A DNA stretch of 64,000 nt from CAWAHD01 sp963781785 (GTDB lineage Bacteria > Planctomycetota > Planctomycetia > Isosphaerales > Isosphaeraceae): positions 3,286,001 to 3,350,000 of the forward strand of contig CAWAHD010000005.1 in assembly GCA_963781785.1 (NCBI GenBank). The letters are read 5' to 3'. The notes below the pieces were generated by a model. That model had not been told where the DNA came from, ran no database searches, and saw only the letters and a program-made list of their open reading frames with translations. Position numbers and translations under genes: made by a program. Below are positions 1 to 8,814 of the stretch, piece by piece. The number at the start of each line of letters is the position of its first letter. Within the stretch, counting starts at the first letter, position 1.

Positions 1-77
1 CATTTCGGCGTGCGATTCCGTTGTTTCTCTTCCCTCGCAAAGTGCCCGTCGTTTCTTTTCGCCAACAAACCCCCTCG

Positions 78-158
78 GTGTGACGTTGCGTGACGCAGGC
101 TTTTCTTGTCTACGTCACACGTAACTCCAATGCCTGTAAAGGCGTGACGCTGTCACGC
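78..158. promoter_or_regulatory. Cluster of inverted repeats upstream of the cysteine desulfurase gene
   Basis: The 443 bases before the first gene hold no convincing coding region. They contain a 9-bp inverted repeat, GTGTGACGT at 78-86 and ACGTCACAC at 112-120, and a 17-bp palindrome, GCGTGAC-GCT-GTCACGC, at 142-158. All share a GTGACG core, so they may be operator sites for one dimeric regulator of the Fe-S genes downstream. That role is inference from position and symmetry; I do not recognise the motif as a known operator. Confidence 0.35.
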
Positions 159-443
159 ACGATTCAGGATCGGCTTCGAGCTTTTGGCTGGCTCAAGATT
201 GGGTTACAGCTTCGGGGTTCTGGTGGTCGACGCCCACAGGATGACGTCTCCGATTTGAGGCTTCCGGGCTGGCGGCTCACTTGCTGGCGCGGACTCGACC
301 GAACCCGCCCTGCTCTAGTCGCCTCTTTTCTGTGCGCTCTCGCTACCGACGTGACGTGATCGGCGCAATCGTTGATAATGGATCGTACCCACCCGTACGG
401 GGTTCATTGCACTCCTGTTCAGAAAGAAAGACGGGAACTCTTC

Positions 444-1625
444 TTGCAACGGCCGGTCTACCTCGACAATCATGCGACCACACGCACAGACCCCCGCGTC
501 CTGGCGGCGATGATTCCGTATTTCACGGAGATCTACGGCAACGCGGCGAGCACCTCGCACCGCTTCGGTTGGGATGCCAGCGACGCCCTCGAGCACGCCC
601 GAGAGCAGGTCGCACAGGCCATCGGCGCCGAAGCCCGGGAAATCGTCTTTACGTCGGGCGCCACGGAATCGAATAACCTGGCGATCAAAGGTGTCGCCCA
701 CGCATCGATCCGGCGCGGCAAGCATCTCGTCACCGCGACGACCGAGCACAAGGCAATCCTCGATCCCGTGAAACGGCTGTCGCGCGAGGGATGGACCTGC
801 ACGATCGTCTCTTGCGACCGGGACGCCCGGATCTCGGCGCAGGCGGTGGAGGACGCACTCACCGACCAAACCGTGCTGGTGTCGATCATGGCCGCCAACA
901 ATGAGGTCGGTACTCTCAATCCGATCGCGGAAATTGGAAGATTATGCCGCGACCGAGGCATTGCGTTCCACACCGACGCCGCTCAGGCCGTGGGCAAGGT
1001 GCCCCTTGACGTGCAGACCGACTGCACTGACTTGCTCAGCCTATCGGCTCACAAGTTTTATGGGCCCAAGGGGATCGGCGCCCTTTACGTTCGGCGCGGC
1101 GAGCCCCCGATCCGGGTGTCGCCGCTCGTCGACGGCGGCGGGCACGAGCGCGGGCTCCGCAGTGGCACGGTGCCCGTTCCGCTGGCAGTGGGGCTTGGGG
1201 CAGCCGCCGAGCTGGCGACCCGCGAGTATCCGGACGAGGCTGCAAGAGTGCTCGATTTGCGCAACCGGCTGCACGAAGGCATCACGCGCCGGATCTCGGA
1301 TATTCAGCTCAACGGGCCCGTCACGAATCGCCTGCCCGGCAACCTCAACCTCAGCTTCTGCGGCGTCGATGGCGAAGCGCTGATGATGGCGATGCGCGAC
1401 GTCGCCGCGAGCTCCGGATCGGCGTGCTCCTCGGCGAATCCGGAGCCCAGCCACGTCCTCATGGCCATGGGCTTGAGTGAAGACCTGGCACGGGCCAGCC
1501 TTCGATTCGGGCTCGGTCGATTTACCACCGCCGAGGAAATCGATTTTGCCGTCGACGCCGTCGCGGACGCCGTCGAGCGGCTGCGGGGTCTGGGTGTGGC
1601 GTGGACAATTCGGGATGGGGTGTGA
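444..1625 (+). CDS. iscS: Cysteine desulfurase, IscS/NifS type
   Basis: PLP-dependent enzyme that takes sulfur from L-cysteine as an enzyme persulfide for Fe-S cluster assembly and other sulfur transfer; cytoplasmic. The product begins MQRPVYLDNHATT, which aligns with the start of E. coli IscS. The PLP lysine is in SAHKFYGPKG (K204 from this start) and the persulfide cysteine is in SGSACSS (C328), very close to E. coli numbering, with EPSHVL following as in IscS-type enzymes. An in-frame TTG at 372 would add 24 residues without family similarity, so I chose the TTG at 444. The length of 393 aa is normal. The next gene is an A-type Fe-S carrier 88 bp downstream, which supports an Fe-S role. 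Whether it is strictly IscS or a NifS-like paralogue cannot be settled here. Confidence 0.93.
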   Translation: MQRPVYLDNHATTRTDPRVLAAMIPYFTEIYGNAASTSHRFGWDASDALEHAREQVAQAIGAEAREIVFTSGATESNNLAIKGVAHASIRRGKHLVTATTEHKAILDPVKRLSREGWTCTIVSCDRDARISAQAVEDALTDQTVLVSIMAANNEVGTLNPIAEIGRLCRDRGIAFHTDAAQAVGKVPLDVQTDCTDLLSLSAHKFYGPKGIGALYVRRGEPPIRVSPLVDGGGHERGLRSGTVPVPLAVGLGAAAELATREYPDEAARVLDLRNRLHEGITRRISDIQLNGPVTNRLPGNLNLSFCGVDGEALMMAMRDVAASSGSACSSANPEPSHVLMAMGLSEDLARASLRFGLGRFTTAEEIDFAVDAVADAVERLRGLGVAWTIRDGV

Positions 1626-1713
1626 TTTGACCAGACGCTATGATTGATTGTGGAGCGACCGTCGCGCAAAATAGAAGAAGCAGCGATCCCAGTCAAAAAG
1701 AGGAGAAGATTCG

Positions 1714-2043
1714 ATGGGTGTGACCCTGACCGAAAAGGCCGCGAGCGAAGTCAAGAAGATCATCACCGAGCAAAACCTCCCCGAGGGCACCGTTCTCCGG
1801 GTCGGCGTGCAAGGTGGCGGCTGCAGCGGTTTTTCCTACAGCTTGGGGTTCGACACGGATACCTCAGAGCGCGATCGCGTGCTCGAAGTCCATGGTGTCC
1901 GGCTCGTCGTCGACAAGAAGTTTGACCCCTACCTGGATGGAACCGTCGTCGACTACTACGACGGTCTGGAAAAACGAGGGTTCGTCTTCAATAACCCCAA
2001 CGTCGTGAAGAGTTGCGGCTGCGGAAGCTCGTTCCAGGTTTGA
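1714..2043 (+). CDS. A-type iron-sulfur cluster carrier (IscA/ErpA/HesB family)
   Basis: Small carrier that receives Fe-S clusters from the assembly scaffold and passes them to apoproteins. The 109-aa product has the three conserved family cysteines: C37 in GGGCSGF and C101 and C103 in the C-terminal SCGCGSSF. The length is typical. A clear Shine-Dalgarno sequence, AGGAGA, lies 6-7 bases before the ATG. It follows the cysteine desulfurase on the same strand with an 88-bp gap, so the pair is probably one functional unit. The subfamily (IscA, ErpA or SufA) cannot be assigned from sequence alone. Confidence 0.93.
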   Translation: MGVTLTEKAASEVKKIITEQNLPEGTVLRVGVQGGGCSGFSYSLGFDTDTSERDRVLEVHGVRLVVDKKFDPYLDGTVVDYYDGLEKRGFVFNNPNVVKSCGCGSSFQV

Positions 2044-2054
2044 CGAGAAACGCT

Positions 2055-2200
2055 CAGCAGGCCGGATACGCCAGCCCGACGCGCCAGCGAGGTGGCCAGC
2101 GGCGCGTCACGCGCCAGCAGAGGGGGTTACGCGCTCACGGCCGCGTGCCTCGCTCGCCGCGGCCAGCGCCCGCCGCCAGCGCGCTGGGTTGGTCTGGGCG
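2055..2200. repeat. GC-rich intergenic stretch with repeated CGCCAGC units
   Basis: Between the convergent Fe-S carrier and dehydrogenase genes there is a very GC-rich 180-bp stretch. It is built of recurring CGCCAGC/GCGCCAGCGAGG-like units, several in inverted orientation, and can fold into extensive hairpins. It has no plausible start site or family similarity. It looks like a REP-type dispersed repeat at the 3' end of convergent genes. I recall similar GACGCGCCAGCGAGG units from planctomycete genomes but could not check. Confidence 0.35.
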
Positions 2201-2225
2201 CGGTCGTGGCGCTCGGAACAGCCCA

Positions 2226-3215
2226 TTACCACCGCCACGCTCCGCGCAGCTCGGAATTGACGACGCAGTCGACCGGCCAGTGGTTTTTCGAGAGTTCCAC
2301 GATGGTGGATGCCGCCAGCTCGGCCATGTCGCGCATCGACTGGGTATCGGTGCCGGCGATGTGGGGCGAAAGAATGACGTTGGGAAGGCCCAAGAGCGGG
2401 TTGCCCGCCTCCGGCGGCTCGCGATTGAGCACGTCCAGGCCAGCGCCGGCGAGATGGCCCGACCGCAAGGCGTCGCGGAGATCGGCCTCCACGACCAGCC
2501 CCCCGCGCGACGTGTTGATCAGGTACGAGCCGCGCTGCATCTTGGCCAGGACGTCGCGGTTGACGATTCCGCGAGTCGTCTCGGTGAGTGGGACGTGCAG
2601 GCTGACGACGTCGGAAGTCGCCAGGAGTGCGTCGAGGGAGAGCCGGTCGATTCCGTGTTGGCGGTCGAACTCGGCGTCGACCAAGGTGTCGAAGGCAACG
2701 ACCCGCACCCGAAAGGCGCCGGCGCGAATGGCTACTGCTCGGCCGATGCGACCCATGCCCACCAGGCCCAGGGTCATTCCGCGGACCGGAGCGACCAGGG
2801 CCCGGTCCCAGCCGCCGCCGTGAATGACCCGGTCGTTGGGCACGACCCGCCGGGCCAGCGCCAGGAGGAGCGCCCAGGTTTGTTCGGCGACGCTCTCCTG
2901 ATTGGTGCCGGGAGTGATCGTCACCGCAACGCGATGTGCGGTCGCTGCGTCCACGTCGATCAGGTCGTAACCGACGCCCGTTCGTGCGATCACGCGCAAA
3001 TTCGGGGCCTCCTTGAACAGGTCGGGCGTCATGCGCTCGCCCCCAGCCATCATGGCGTGAATGCTCGCCAGATGAGGACGAAGCTGTTCGGTCGTCAGCG
3101 CGAAGTCTCCGTCGGGATCCACTGGGTCGAAGCCCCCCTCGGTCAGGATCTGGCGAAAACGCCCGGGTTGATTGCGAAGCAGATAAGGGCCGATCAAAAC
3201 TCTAGGCATGGTCAT
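2226..3215 (-). CDS. D-isomer-specific 2-hydroxyacid dehydrogenase (SerA-like)
   Basis: NAD(P)-dependent oxidoreductase of the D-2-hydroxyacid dehydrogenase family, which includes phosphoglycerate, glyoxylate/hydroxypyruvate and D-lactate dehydrogenases. The 329-aa protein has the split catalytic domain around a Rossmann domain: the nucleotide motif GLVGMGRIG (residues 150-158), the catalytic arginine in NTSRGG (R237), glutamate in REPPE (E266) and histidine in SPHIAG (H285). There is no C-terminal ACT domain, so it is the short form and not allosterically regulated SerA. An in-frame ATG two codons later could be the real start. It is divergent from the GH10-like gene. The substrate is undetermined. 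Confidence 0.85.
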   Translation of the reverse strand: MTMPRVLIGPYLLRNQPGRFRQILTEGGFDPVDPDGDFALTTEQLRPHLASIHAMMAGGERMTPDLFKEAPNLRVIARTGVGYDLIDVDAATAHRVAVTITPGTNQESVAEQTWALLLALARRVVPNDRVIHGGGWDRALVAPVRGMTLGLVGMGRIGRAVAIRAGAFRVRVVAFDTLVDAEFDRQHGIDRLSLDALLATSDVVSLHVPLTETTRGIVNRDVLAKMQRGSYLINTSRGGLVVEADLRDALRSGHLAGAGLDVLNREPPEAGNPLLGLPNVILSPHIAGTDTQSMRDMAELAASTIVELSKNHWPVDCVVNSELRGAWRW

Positions 3216-3477
3216 CTCGACAGGGTTCCGTGTAAGATTGATTCGATACGCGCCTTTCCGCGCGGTGGTTTCGCTTTTGCCGATTCAAGGCCGCCGCCGG
3301 CTTGCATCGGCCAGAAGCTCAACTTATTCTCATCGAACTCGTTCGGCAACCTCCTTTCGCCGGTGAGCTCGCTTCCCGTGTGATCGCATCGAGCCGTCCA
3401 GCGGAACAACCCTTCGGGTCGATCATCGAACAAACATCTTTATCGGCGGCCTCGCTCCGCTGCGCGGAAGACGTACA

Positions 3478-4965
3478 ATGGGGGTCATGAAGTTTCGGCT
3501 GCCGTCAAGCGAACTGAGTCGGAAGCTCCCGGATTATCGAAAGGCGTACATCACGGGCCTTGATCGGACCCCGGGGCGGCTCGCCGTCGAGCTCCGTAAT
3601 GGGCTGATGACTTGCGTGCGCGATACCACCGAAAGCGGGCGCCTGTTCGTTCCCTGGCCTGTCGAAGGATATGGCATGCCGTTGATTGGAACGGCCACGC
3701 TCGCCGAGCGCCCGGACCCCTATGTACTTCCCGTCGAACTCGCCAGGGGCAAGCTCAACGATATCCGCAACCAGCTCGCTGATTGGATCCAGATGGGCTT
3801 GCGCTCGACCCCCGATCTCGAGCAGGCCTTGACCGAGGCCCAGCACGCGTTCGTCCGGGCGGCGACCTCTTCCGATCGGCCGGAGGAATGTGCCCAGGCT
3901 GCCCAGATGTGCCTTCAGTGGTCGTCGAGGGCAGGCGATCTGCTCATCGAGGCCTACACCGCCCAGATCCTGCAAAGCCGGCTGGCAGCAACGTCGAAGC
4001 TCTCGACCCATCTCGGCTGCGTCCTGGAGGGAGCGCCCAAGAAGCCGCCGCCGATCGACTGGCCAGGTACATTCAACACCTGCCACCTCTCTGTTCCCTG
4101 GAATCAAATCGCCCCTTCCGAGGGCCAGTTCCGGTGGGACCAGCTCGACGCCCAGTTGACGTGGTGCAAGAAGCAAGGCCTGACATTCGAAGTCGGCCCG
4201 CTCGTCGAGTTCCGGCACGGAGCTCTCCCGGACTGGATCTGGCTCTGGGAGGGCGACGCCGAGACAATCGGCGGCCTCGTGGCCGACTTTGTCCAGCAGG
4301 CGGTTCAGCGCTATCGCGGCCAGATCCCCGTCTGGCACGTCGTTCATCGCCCGGCTGGCAGTGAAATCCTCGGCCTGACCGAGGAAGAACAAATCCGGAT
4401 CACGGCCCGCGCCGTCCAGGCAGCGCGTCAGGCCGACCCATCGGCTCAATTCACGATCGGCATCGACCGGCCGTGGGCCGAGTGGATGGGGACCAGCCAC
4501 TTCCAGCTCGGCCCGCTTCATCTCTGCGATTACCTGCTGCGCGCCGATCTGGGTCTGGCCGGCATCGCGATCGAGATCGCACCGGGCTACTCGGCGCCGG
4601 GAAGCTACATGCGCGATCTTTTCGAGTTCTCCAAGCTGCTGGACCTCTATTCGCTCTTGAACGTTCCGCTCTTTGTCTGGATGGTCCTCCCCTCAGCCGA
4701 CGGACCCGATGCACTCGCGGATTCGTCGATCCAGCTCGAATCCGGGCAGTGGCCTCACCCGATCGACGAATCGATGCAGGCGACCTGGGGAGCCAAGTGG
4801 ATTGCGCTGGCGGTCTCCAAGCCGTTTGTTCGCACGGTGAGCTGGCTTCAGGCCAGCGATGCCGTCCCTCATCTTTATCCGCACGCTGGCCTGCTCCGCC
4901 CGAATCAGGCCCCAAAACCGTTGCTGTCGTGGCTGCGAATGCTCCGCAAGGAAACCCTCGCGTGA
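3478..4965 (+). CDS. Glycoside hydrolase family 10-like (xylanase-fold) protein, probably catalytically altered
   Basis: A 495-aa protein whose residues from about 195 resemble a GH10 TIM barrel: WNQIAPSEGQFRWDQLD matches the strand 2-3 region, followed by LPDWIW and a WHVVHR segment at the position of the GH10 acid/base motif WDVVNE. Here the Asn-Glu pair is His-Arg (H290-R291). The nucleophile strand may survive as GIAIEIAPG (E366). The first 190 residues show no domain I recognise. No signal peptide is evident, so it may be cytoplasmic. The ATG at 3478 has a second ATG three codons later and no strong ribosome-binding site. With the acid/base residue missing, retaining hydrolysis of xylan is doubtful; a binding or non-canonical role is possible. 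GH10-fold assignment is moderate. Confidence 0.72.
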   Translation: MGVMKFRLPSSELSRKLPDYRKAYITGLDRTPGRLAVELRNGLMTCVRDTTESGRLFVPWPVEGYGMPLIGTATLAERPDPYVLPVELARGKLNDIRNQLADWIQMGLRSTPDLEQALTEAQHAFVRAATSSDRPEECAQAAQMCLQWSSRAGDLLIEAYTAQILQSRLAATSKLSTHLGCVLEGAPKKPPPIDWPGTFNTCHLSVPWNQIAPSEGQFRWDQLDAQLTWCKKQGLTFEVGPLVEFRHGALPDWIWLWEGDAETIGGLVADFVQQAVQRYRGQIPVWHVVHRPAGSEILGLTEEEQIRITARAVQAARQADPSAQFTIGIDRPWAEWMGTSHFQLGPLHLCDYLLRADLGLAGIAIEIAPGYSAPGSYMRDLFEFSKLLDLYSLLNVPLFVWMVLPSADGPDALADSSIQLESGQWPHPIDESMQATWGAKWIALAVSKPFVRTVSWLQASDAVPHLYPHAGLLRPNQAPKPLLSWLRMLRKETLA

Positions 4966-5001
4966 GCTTTCGCTCTGCCAGTCGTATCTCGCGAGAACGA
5001 T

Positions 5002-5892
5002 TCAGTCCTTTTCCTTCACGAGGCGTTTGGAATCCACGGCAGCCACACGGCTCACGATCCGCTCGATCAACCCCGCCAGCGCCGGGCCGGCCTTTCGGCC
5101 GGCCTCGAGGACCTCGGCATGGGTGATCGGCGTCCCCACGACGCCCGCCGCGGCGTTCGACACGAGCGCGATGGCCAGAACCTCGATCCCAGCATGGCGG
5201 GCCACGATCGCTTCGGGGACCGTCGACATCCCGACGACATCCGCGCCCAGGGTCCGCAGCATCTTGATCTCGGCGGGCGTTTCGTAGCTCGGCCCCGGCA
5301 CGCAAGCGTAAACCCCAGAGACCACCTCAAGCGGGATGACTCTTCCTTCCTCGATCGCGATTGTCCGCAGCCGGCGCGAATAGACTTCCGTCATGTCCGG
5401 AAACCGCGTACCCTGGCGATCGTCATTCGGCCCGCGGAGCGGGTTGGATCCGATCAAGTTGAGATGGTCGGAGAGCACGACCAGGGTTCCCGGTTCAAGG
5501 TCGGTGCGAATCCCTCCAGTCGCCGCCGTGAGAATCAAGACCGGAACGTCTAGCTCCTGGAGCACGCGAATCGGAAATGTCACGGTCTCGAGGTCGTGCC
5601 CTTCGTAGTAATGAAATCGTCCCTGGAACGCGATGGCGGCTGCGCCTCCCAGGGTTCCGACAACCACTTTTCCCTCATGTCCGGCGACACGGGTCTCGGG
5701 AAAGTGTGGGATTTTTCCGTAGGGGATTGTCGTGGGAGACTTGATCCGTCCAGCTAGCTCGTCCAGTCCCGATCCGAGTACCACCGCGACGCGCGGGATC
5801 TCTTCGACAGTCGACCGGATCACCGCGGCCGCTTCTGATGCGCGGGTGCGCACATCCTTTGGCGCAGAGCCCGAGGGTTCGCGGGATATCAT
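5002..5892 (-). CDS. Purine-nucleoside phosphorylase, trimeric (type I)
   Basis: Catalyses phosphorolysis of purine (deoxy)nucleosides to base plus (deoxy)ribose-1-phosphate. The 296-aa product (MISREPSG...) has the family segments GSGLDELA (phosphate-binding loop), GRFHYYEGH, GGIRTDLEPG, LIGSNPLRGPND, CVPGPSYETPAEI and VGMSTVPEAIVARH, and an asparagine in SNAAAG of the base-binding site. The upstream open frame is only a fusion with out-of-frame nupC sequence; the ATG at 5892 overlaps the nupC stop by 4 bases (ATGA), pointing to translational coupling. It is the last gene of a four-gene nucleoside salvage operon. Inosine/guanosine specificity is inferred from family membership. Confidence 0.93.
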   Translation of the reverse strand: MISREPSGSAPKDVRTRASEAAAVIRSTVEEIPRVAVVLGSGLDELAGRIKSPTTIPYGKIPHFPETRVAGHEGKVVVGTLGGAAAIAFQGRFHYYEGHDLETVTFPIRVLQELDVPVLILTAATGGIRTDLEPGTLVVLSDHLNLIGSNPLRGPNDDRQGTRFPDMTEVYSRRLRTIAIEEGRVIPLEVVSGVYACVPGPSYETPAEIKMLRTLGADVVGMSTVPEAIVARHAGIEVLAIALVSNAAAGVVGTPITHAEVLEAGRKAGPALAGLIERIVSRVAAVDSKRLVKEKD

Positions 5893-7367
5893 AGAAGGAC
5901 TCCCGCGATCGAGGCTGACAGATAGTTCGCCAGTGTGCCGGCGAACAGGGCGTGGATTCCCAGGCGTGCGAGATCGTGGCGGCGCTCGGGCACCAGTGCG
6001 CCGATCCCGCCGAGCTGGATGCCGATCGAGCTGATGTTGGCAAACCCGCACAGGGCGAAGCTCGCGATGACCACGGATCGATCGATCAGTTGGCTCTTGA
6101 GCGCGCCCAGGTCTTTGAAGGCAATCAGCTCGTTGAGCACAGTGCGCGTGCCGAGCAGCTCGCCCACGGCCCGGCAATCCTGCCAGGCCACGCCCATCAT
6201 GTATGCCACCGGGGCCATCACCCAACCGACGATTTTCTGGAGCGACATTCCGACATGGTCCAGGCCCAGATTCACGAGCGCAACCAGTCCCACGAAGGCG
6301 ATGAGCATCGCGGCAATATTGAGTGCCAGATGAAGGCCGTCGCGCGTGCCGCGCACCGCAGCATCCAGCAGGTTTGCATCGCTCGTTTTCTCCGCGGCGT
6401 GCACTTTCCCCAAGGTCTCGGGGAGGCCCGTCTCGGGAACGAGGATCTTCGAGACCAGGATCGAGCCGGGAGCCGTCATGATCACCGCGGTCAAGATATG
6501 GCGCGCCTCGATGCCATACCCGATATACGCGGCCATGACGCCGCCGGAGACATGCGCCATACCCGAAGTCATCACGGTCAAGAGCTCCGACCTGGTCAGC
6601 TTCGCCAGGTACGGGCGGATGGTCAAAGGCGCCTCGGTTTGTCCCAGAAACAGCGATGCAGCTACGTTCAGCGACTCGGCGCCGCTCGTGCCCATCAACC
6701 AGGCCATGACCACGGCGAAGCCGCGCACCACCCATTGCATCACGCCCAGGTGATACAGGACAGCGAACAGTGCCGCCACGAACACAACCGTGGGCAAGAC
6801 CCGGAACGCAAACACAAATCCGGCCGGCCCACCAGCATCGACGAGCGCCTCGCCGAAGACGAACCGTGCTCCCGCCAGCGCACAGTCGAGCATCGCCTCG
6901 ATGCCTTTGCCGGCCCGGCCCAGGAGGTCGATCCCGGCGGAAGTCCGCAGCACCAGGATGCCAAAGCCCCACTGCAAGCCCAACCCCCAGAGGACGACGC
7001 GGCGCGAGATCGCGCGGCGGTTCTCCGACAGAAATACCGCGACACCCAGGATCGCGAACGCCCCAACGAATCCACGAACTCGATCGGCGACATCGAGCAA
7101 GTCGAGCCATTCGGGCACCACGAGCTGGCGGGACCACGGCCCGAGCGATATCTGATAGACCCGACCGGGTTCGCCGGCTTGCCCCGGCCCTCGATTCTCC
7201 TGTACCGCTGCCTTCGCGGAGGTCGAGCCGGCAGTGGTCGGGTTTGCCTGGGAGCGATCCTCAAGGCCGGGGCCGTCCGCCGCGGCGACCTCTGCCCGGG
7301 CGCCGCCAGCCGCCACGACGGATACGGCCGCAACCGCGATGACCAATCGAAGCAAAAGCATCTGCAT
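5889..7367 (-). CDS. NupC-type concentrative nucleoside transporter with N-terminal signal-like extension
   Basis: Cation-coupled nucleoside importer of the CNT family in the inner membrane. The family core starts near residue 90 and carries GTSGAESLNVAAS, GQTEAPLTIRPY, the GVMAAYI segment, NELIAFKDL and the C-terminal CGFANISSIGIQLGG, with about ten hydrophobic helices. Ahead of it is an unusual extension: a signal-peptide-like hydrophobic segment (MQMLLLRLVIAVAAVSVV, cleavage possible after GGARA) and about 60 polar residues before the first core helix. At 492 aa it is about 90 aa longer than typical bacterial NupC. It starts 12 bp after the phosphorylase gene and overlaps the next gene by 4 bp, so import and phosphorolysis are co-expressed. 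Confidence 0.92.
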   Translation of the reverse strand: MQMLLLRLVIAVAAVSVVAAGGARAEVAAADGPGLEDRSQANPTTAGSTSAKAAVQENRGPGQAGEPGRVYQISLGPWSRQLVVPEWLDLLDVADRVRGFVGAFAILGVAVFLSENRRAISRRVVLWGLGLQWGFGILVLRTSAGIDLLGRAGKGIEAMLDCALAGARFVFGEALVDAGGPAGFVFAFRVLPTVVFVAALFAVLYHLGVMQWVVRGFAVVMAWLMGTSGAESLNVAASLFLGQTEAPLTIRPYLAKLTRSELLTVMTSGMAHVSGGVMAAYIGYGIEARHILTAVIMTAPGSILVSKILVPETGLPETLGKVHAAEKTSDANLLDAAVRGTRDGLHLALNIAAMLIAFVGLVALVNLGLDHVGMSLQKIVGWVMAPVAYMMGVAWQDCRAVGELLGTRTVLNELIAFKDLGALKSQLIDRSVVIASFALCGFANISSIGIQLGGIGALVPERRHDLARLGIHALFAGTLANYLSASIAGVLL

Positions 7368-7379
7368 CCTTGACTACTT

Positions 7380-8723
7380 TCAAACAACGAGGTGAGAGGC
7401 GCCGCTGCCACGGGACGATGCCGCGATCCGCTCGACCAAGAGCGGTGGCAATTCACGAGGAAGAGCGGCGATCGTGTACGCGCCCAGGATCATTGCAGAC
7501 GCCTCCGCGAGCCGGGATTCGTCATTCACCAGCAACGTGCACAAGGATTCGCCAGCGTGCACGGCCGCCCCCACCTTCTTGTGGAGGATCACACCGACCG
7601 CGTGATCGATCGGACTGTCCATCCGTGCCCGGCCGGCGCCCAGGAGCATCGTCGCATGGCCGATCGGCCGCGCGGACAATGCCGCGACAAAGCCGTTGGC
7701 GGGGGATTCCAAGATGACCCTCCTGCGCGGCGACGGCAGGAGCGCAGGATTATCGACCGCTCGCGGATCGCCTCCCTGCGCGGCAACCAATCGGCGGAAT
7801 CGGTCGAATGCCCTGCCGTCGGCAATCGTCTTCCAGCACAGGTCGCGCGCTTCTTCGAGCGTCGCCGCCCGTCGTGCCAGAAGGACCATCTCGGCCGCCA
7901 GCTCGATCGAGAGGCCCATCAGATCCGGGGGCCCTTCTCCTTGCAAGCATTCGAGGCACTCGGCCACCTCGACCGCATTTCCCACAGCGCAACCCAAGGG
8001 CTCGTCCATTCGGGTGATCAGTGCGACCATGTCCTTGCCCAGGTTCTGACCGATCGAGCACATCGCCTCGGCAAGGGTCCGCGAGTCTTCGAGCGTCTGC
8101 ATGAATGCTCCGCCCCCCGTCTTGACGTCGAGCACCAGGCCGTCGATGCCTTCGGCCAGTTTCTTCGACATGATCGATGCCGCGATCAACGGAATCGACT
8201 CGACGGTCGCCGTCGCGTCGCGCAGACCATAGAGAAACTTGTCGGCGGGCGCGATCTCCTTGGTCTGGCCGATCATGACCAGACCGCACGATGAAAGGAC
8301 CTCCTGATACTCCGCCAGATCCAGTTCAACGCGAAACCCCGGGATCGCCTCCAGCTTGTCGAGAGTACCCCCGGTGTGCCCCAGCCCTCGTCCCGATACC
8401 ATGGGCACGGGCACTCCAGCCGCCGCCGCAATCGGCGCCAGGATCAGCGACGTCTTGTCACCCACTCCTCCGGTGCTGTGCTTGTCGATCTTGCGACCCG
8501 GGATGTGCGACAGGTCAACCACCTGCCCGGAGTGCATCATGGCGTCGGTCAGAGCGGCCGTCTCGGCGGCATCCATGCCCCGCCAGACGATCGCCATCAA
8601 AAGCGCAGCCCACTGATAGTCGGTCACGCCCCCCGGCACGTCGCCCGCCACCATCGCGGCGATATCGGCCGCAGTCAGTGTGTGCCCGTCACGCTTCTTG
8701 CGAATGATGTCGACGGCTCGCAT
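7380..8723 (-). CDS. Pyrimidine-nucleoside/thymidine phosphorylase
   Basis: Cleaves uridine, thymidine or deoxyuridine with phosphate to the base and (deoxy)ribose-1-phosphate. The 447-aa product begins MRAVDIIRKKRDG as in the family and contains KIDKHSTGGVGDKTSL (phosphate binding), the signature SGRGLGHTGGTLDKLE, and the C-terminal barrel-sandwich domain. The frame is open for 53 more codons upstream, but that Arg/His-rich sequence is unlike the family and would overlap upp, so I chose the ATG at 8723. It lies 91 bp after upp and 12 bp before the transporter gene. Whether it is Pdp (broad) or DeoA (thymidine-specific) is not decidable here. Confidence 0.92.
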   Translation of the reverse strand: MRAVDIIRKKRDGHTLTAADIAAMVAGDVPGGVTDYQWAALLMAIVWRGMDAAETAALTDAMMHSGQVVDLSHIPGRKIDKHSTGGVGDKTSLILAPIAAAAGVPVPMVSGRGLGHTGGTLDKLEAIPGFRVELDLAEYQEVLSSCGLVMIGQTKEIAPADKFLYGLRDATATVESIPLIAASIMSKKLAEGIDGLVLDVKTGGGAFMQTLEDSRTLAEAMCSIGQNLGKDMVALITRMDEPLGCAVGNAVEVAECLECLQGEGPPDLMGLSIELAAEMVLLARRAATLEEARDLCWKTIADGRAFDRFRRLVAAQGGDPRAVDNPALLPSPRRRVILESPANGFVAALSARPIGHATMLLGAGRARMDSPIDHAVGVILHKKVGAAVHAGESLCTLLVNDESRLAEASAMILGAYTIAALPRELPPLLVERIAASSRGSGASHLVV

Positions 8724-8814
8724 GTGTCCATCAATAGATCTTGGCGGCCTGGAAGCTCTACGGTGATTTCGCCGGTGTCTGGCGTGACTTCGGGCTTGAA
8801 CATCCCGATGCACG

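Noticed and set aside
5893..7137. N-terminal 415 residues of an open frame continuous with the purine phosphorylase
   Set aside because: This part is an out-of-frame reading of nupC; the phosphorylase family begins at the ATG at 5892.
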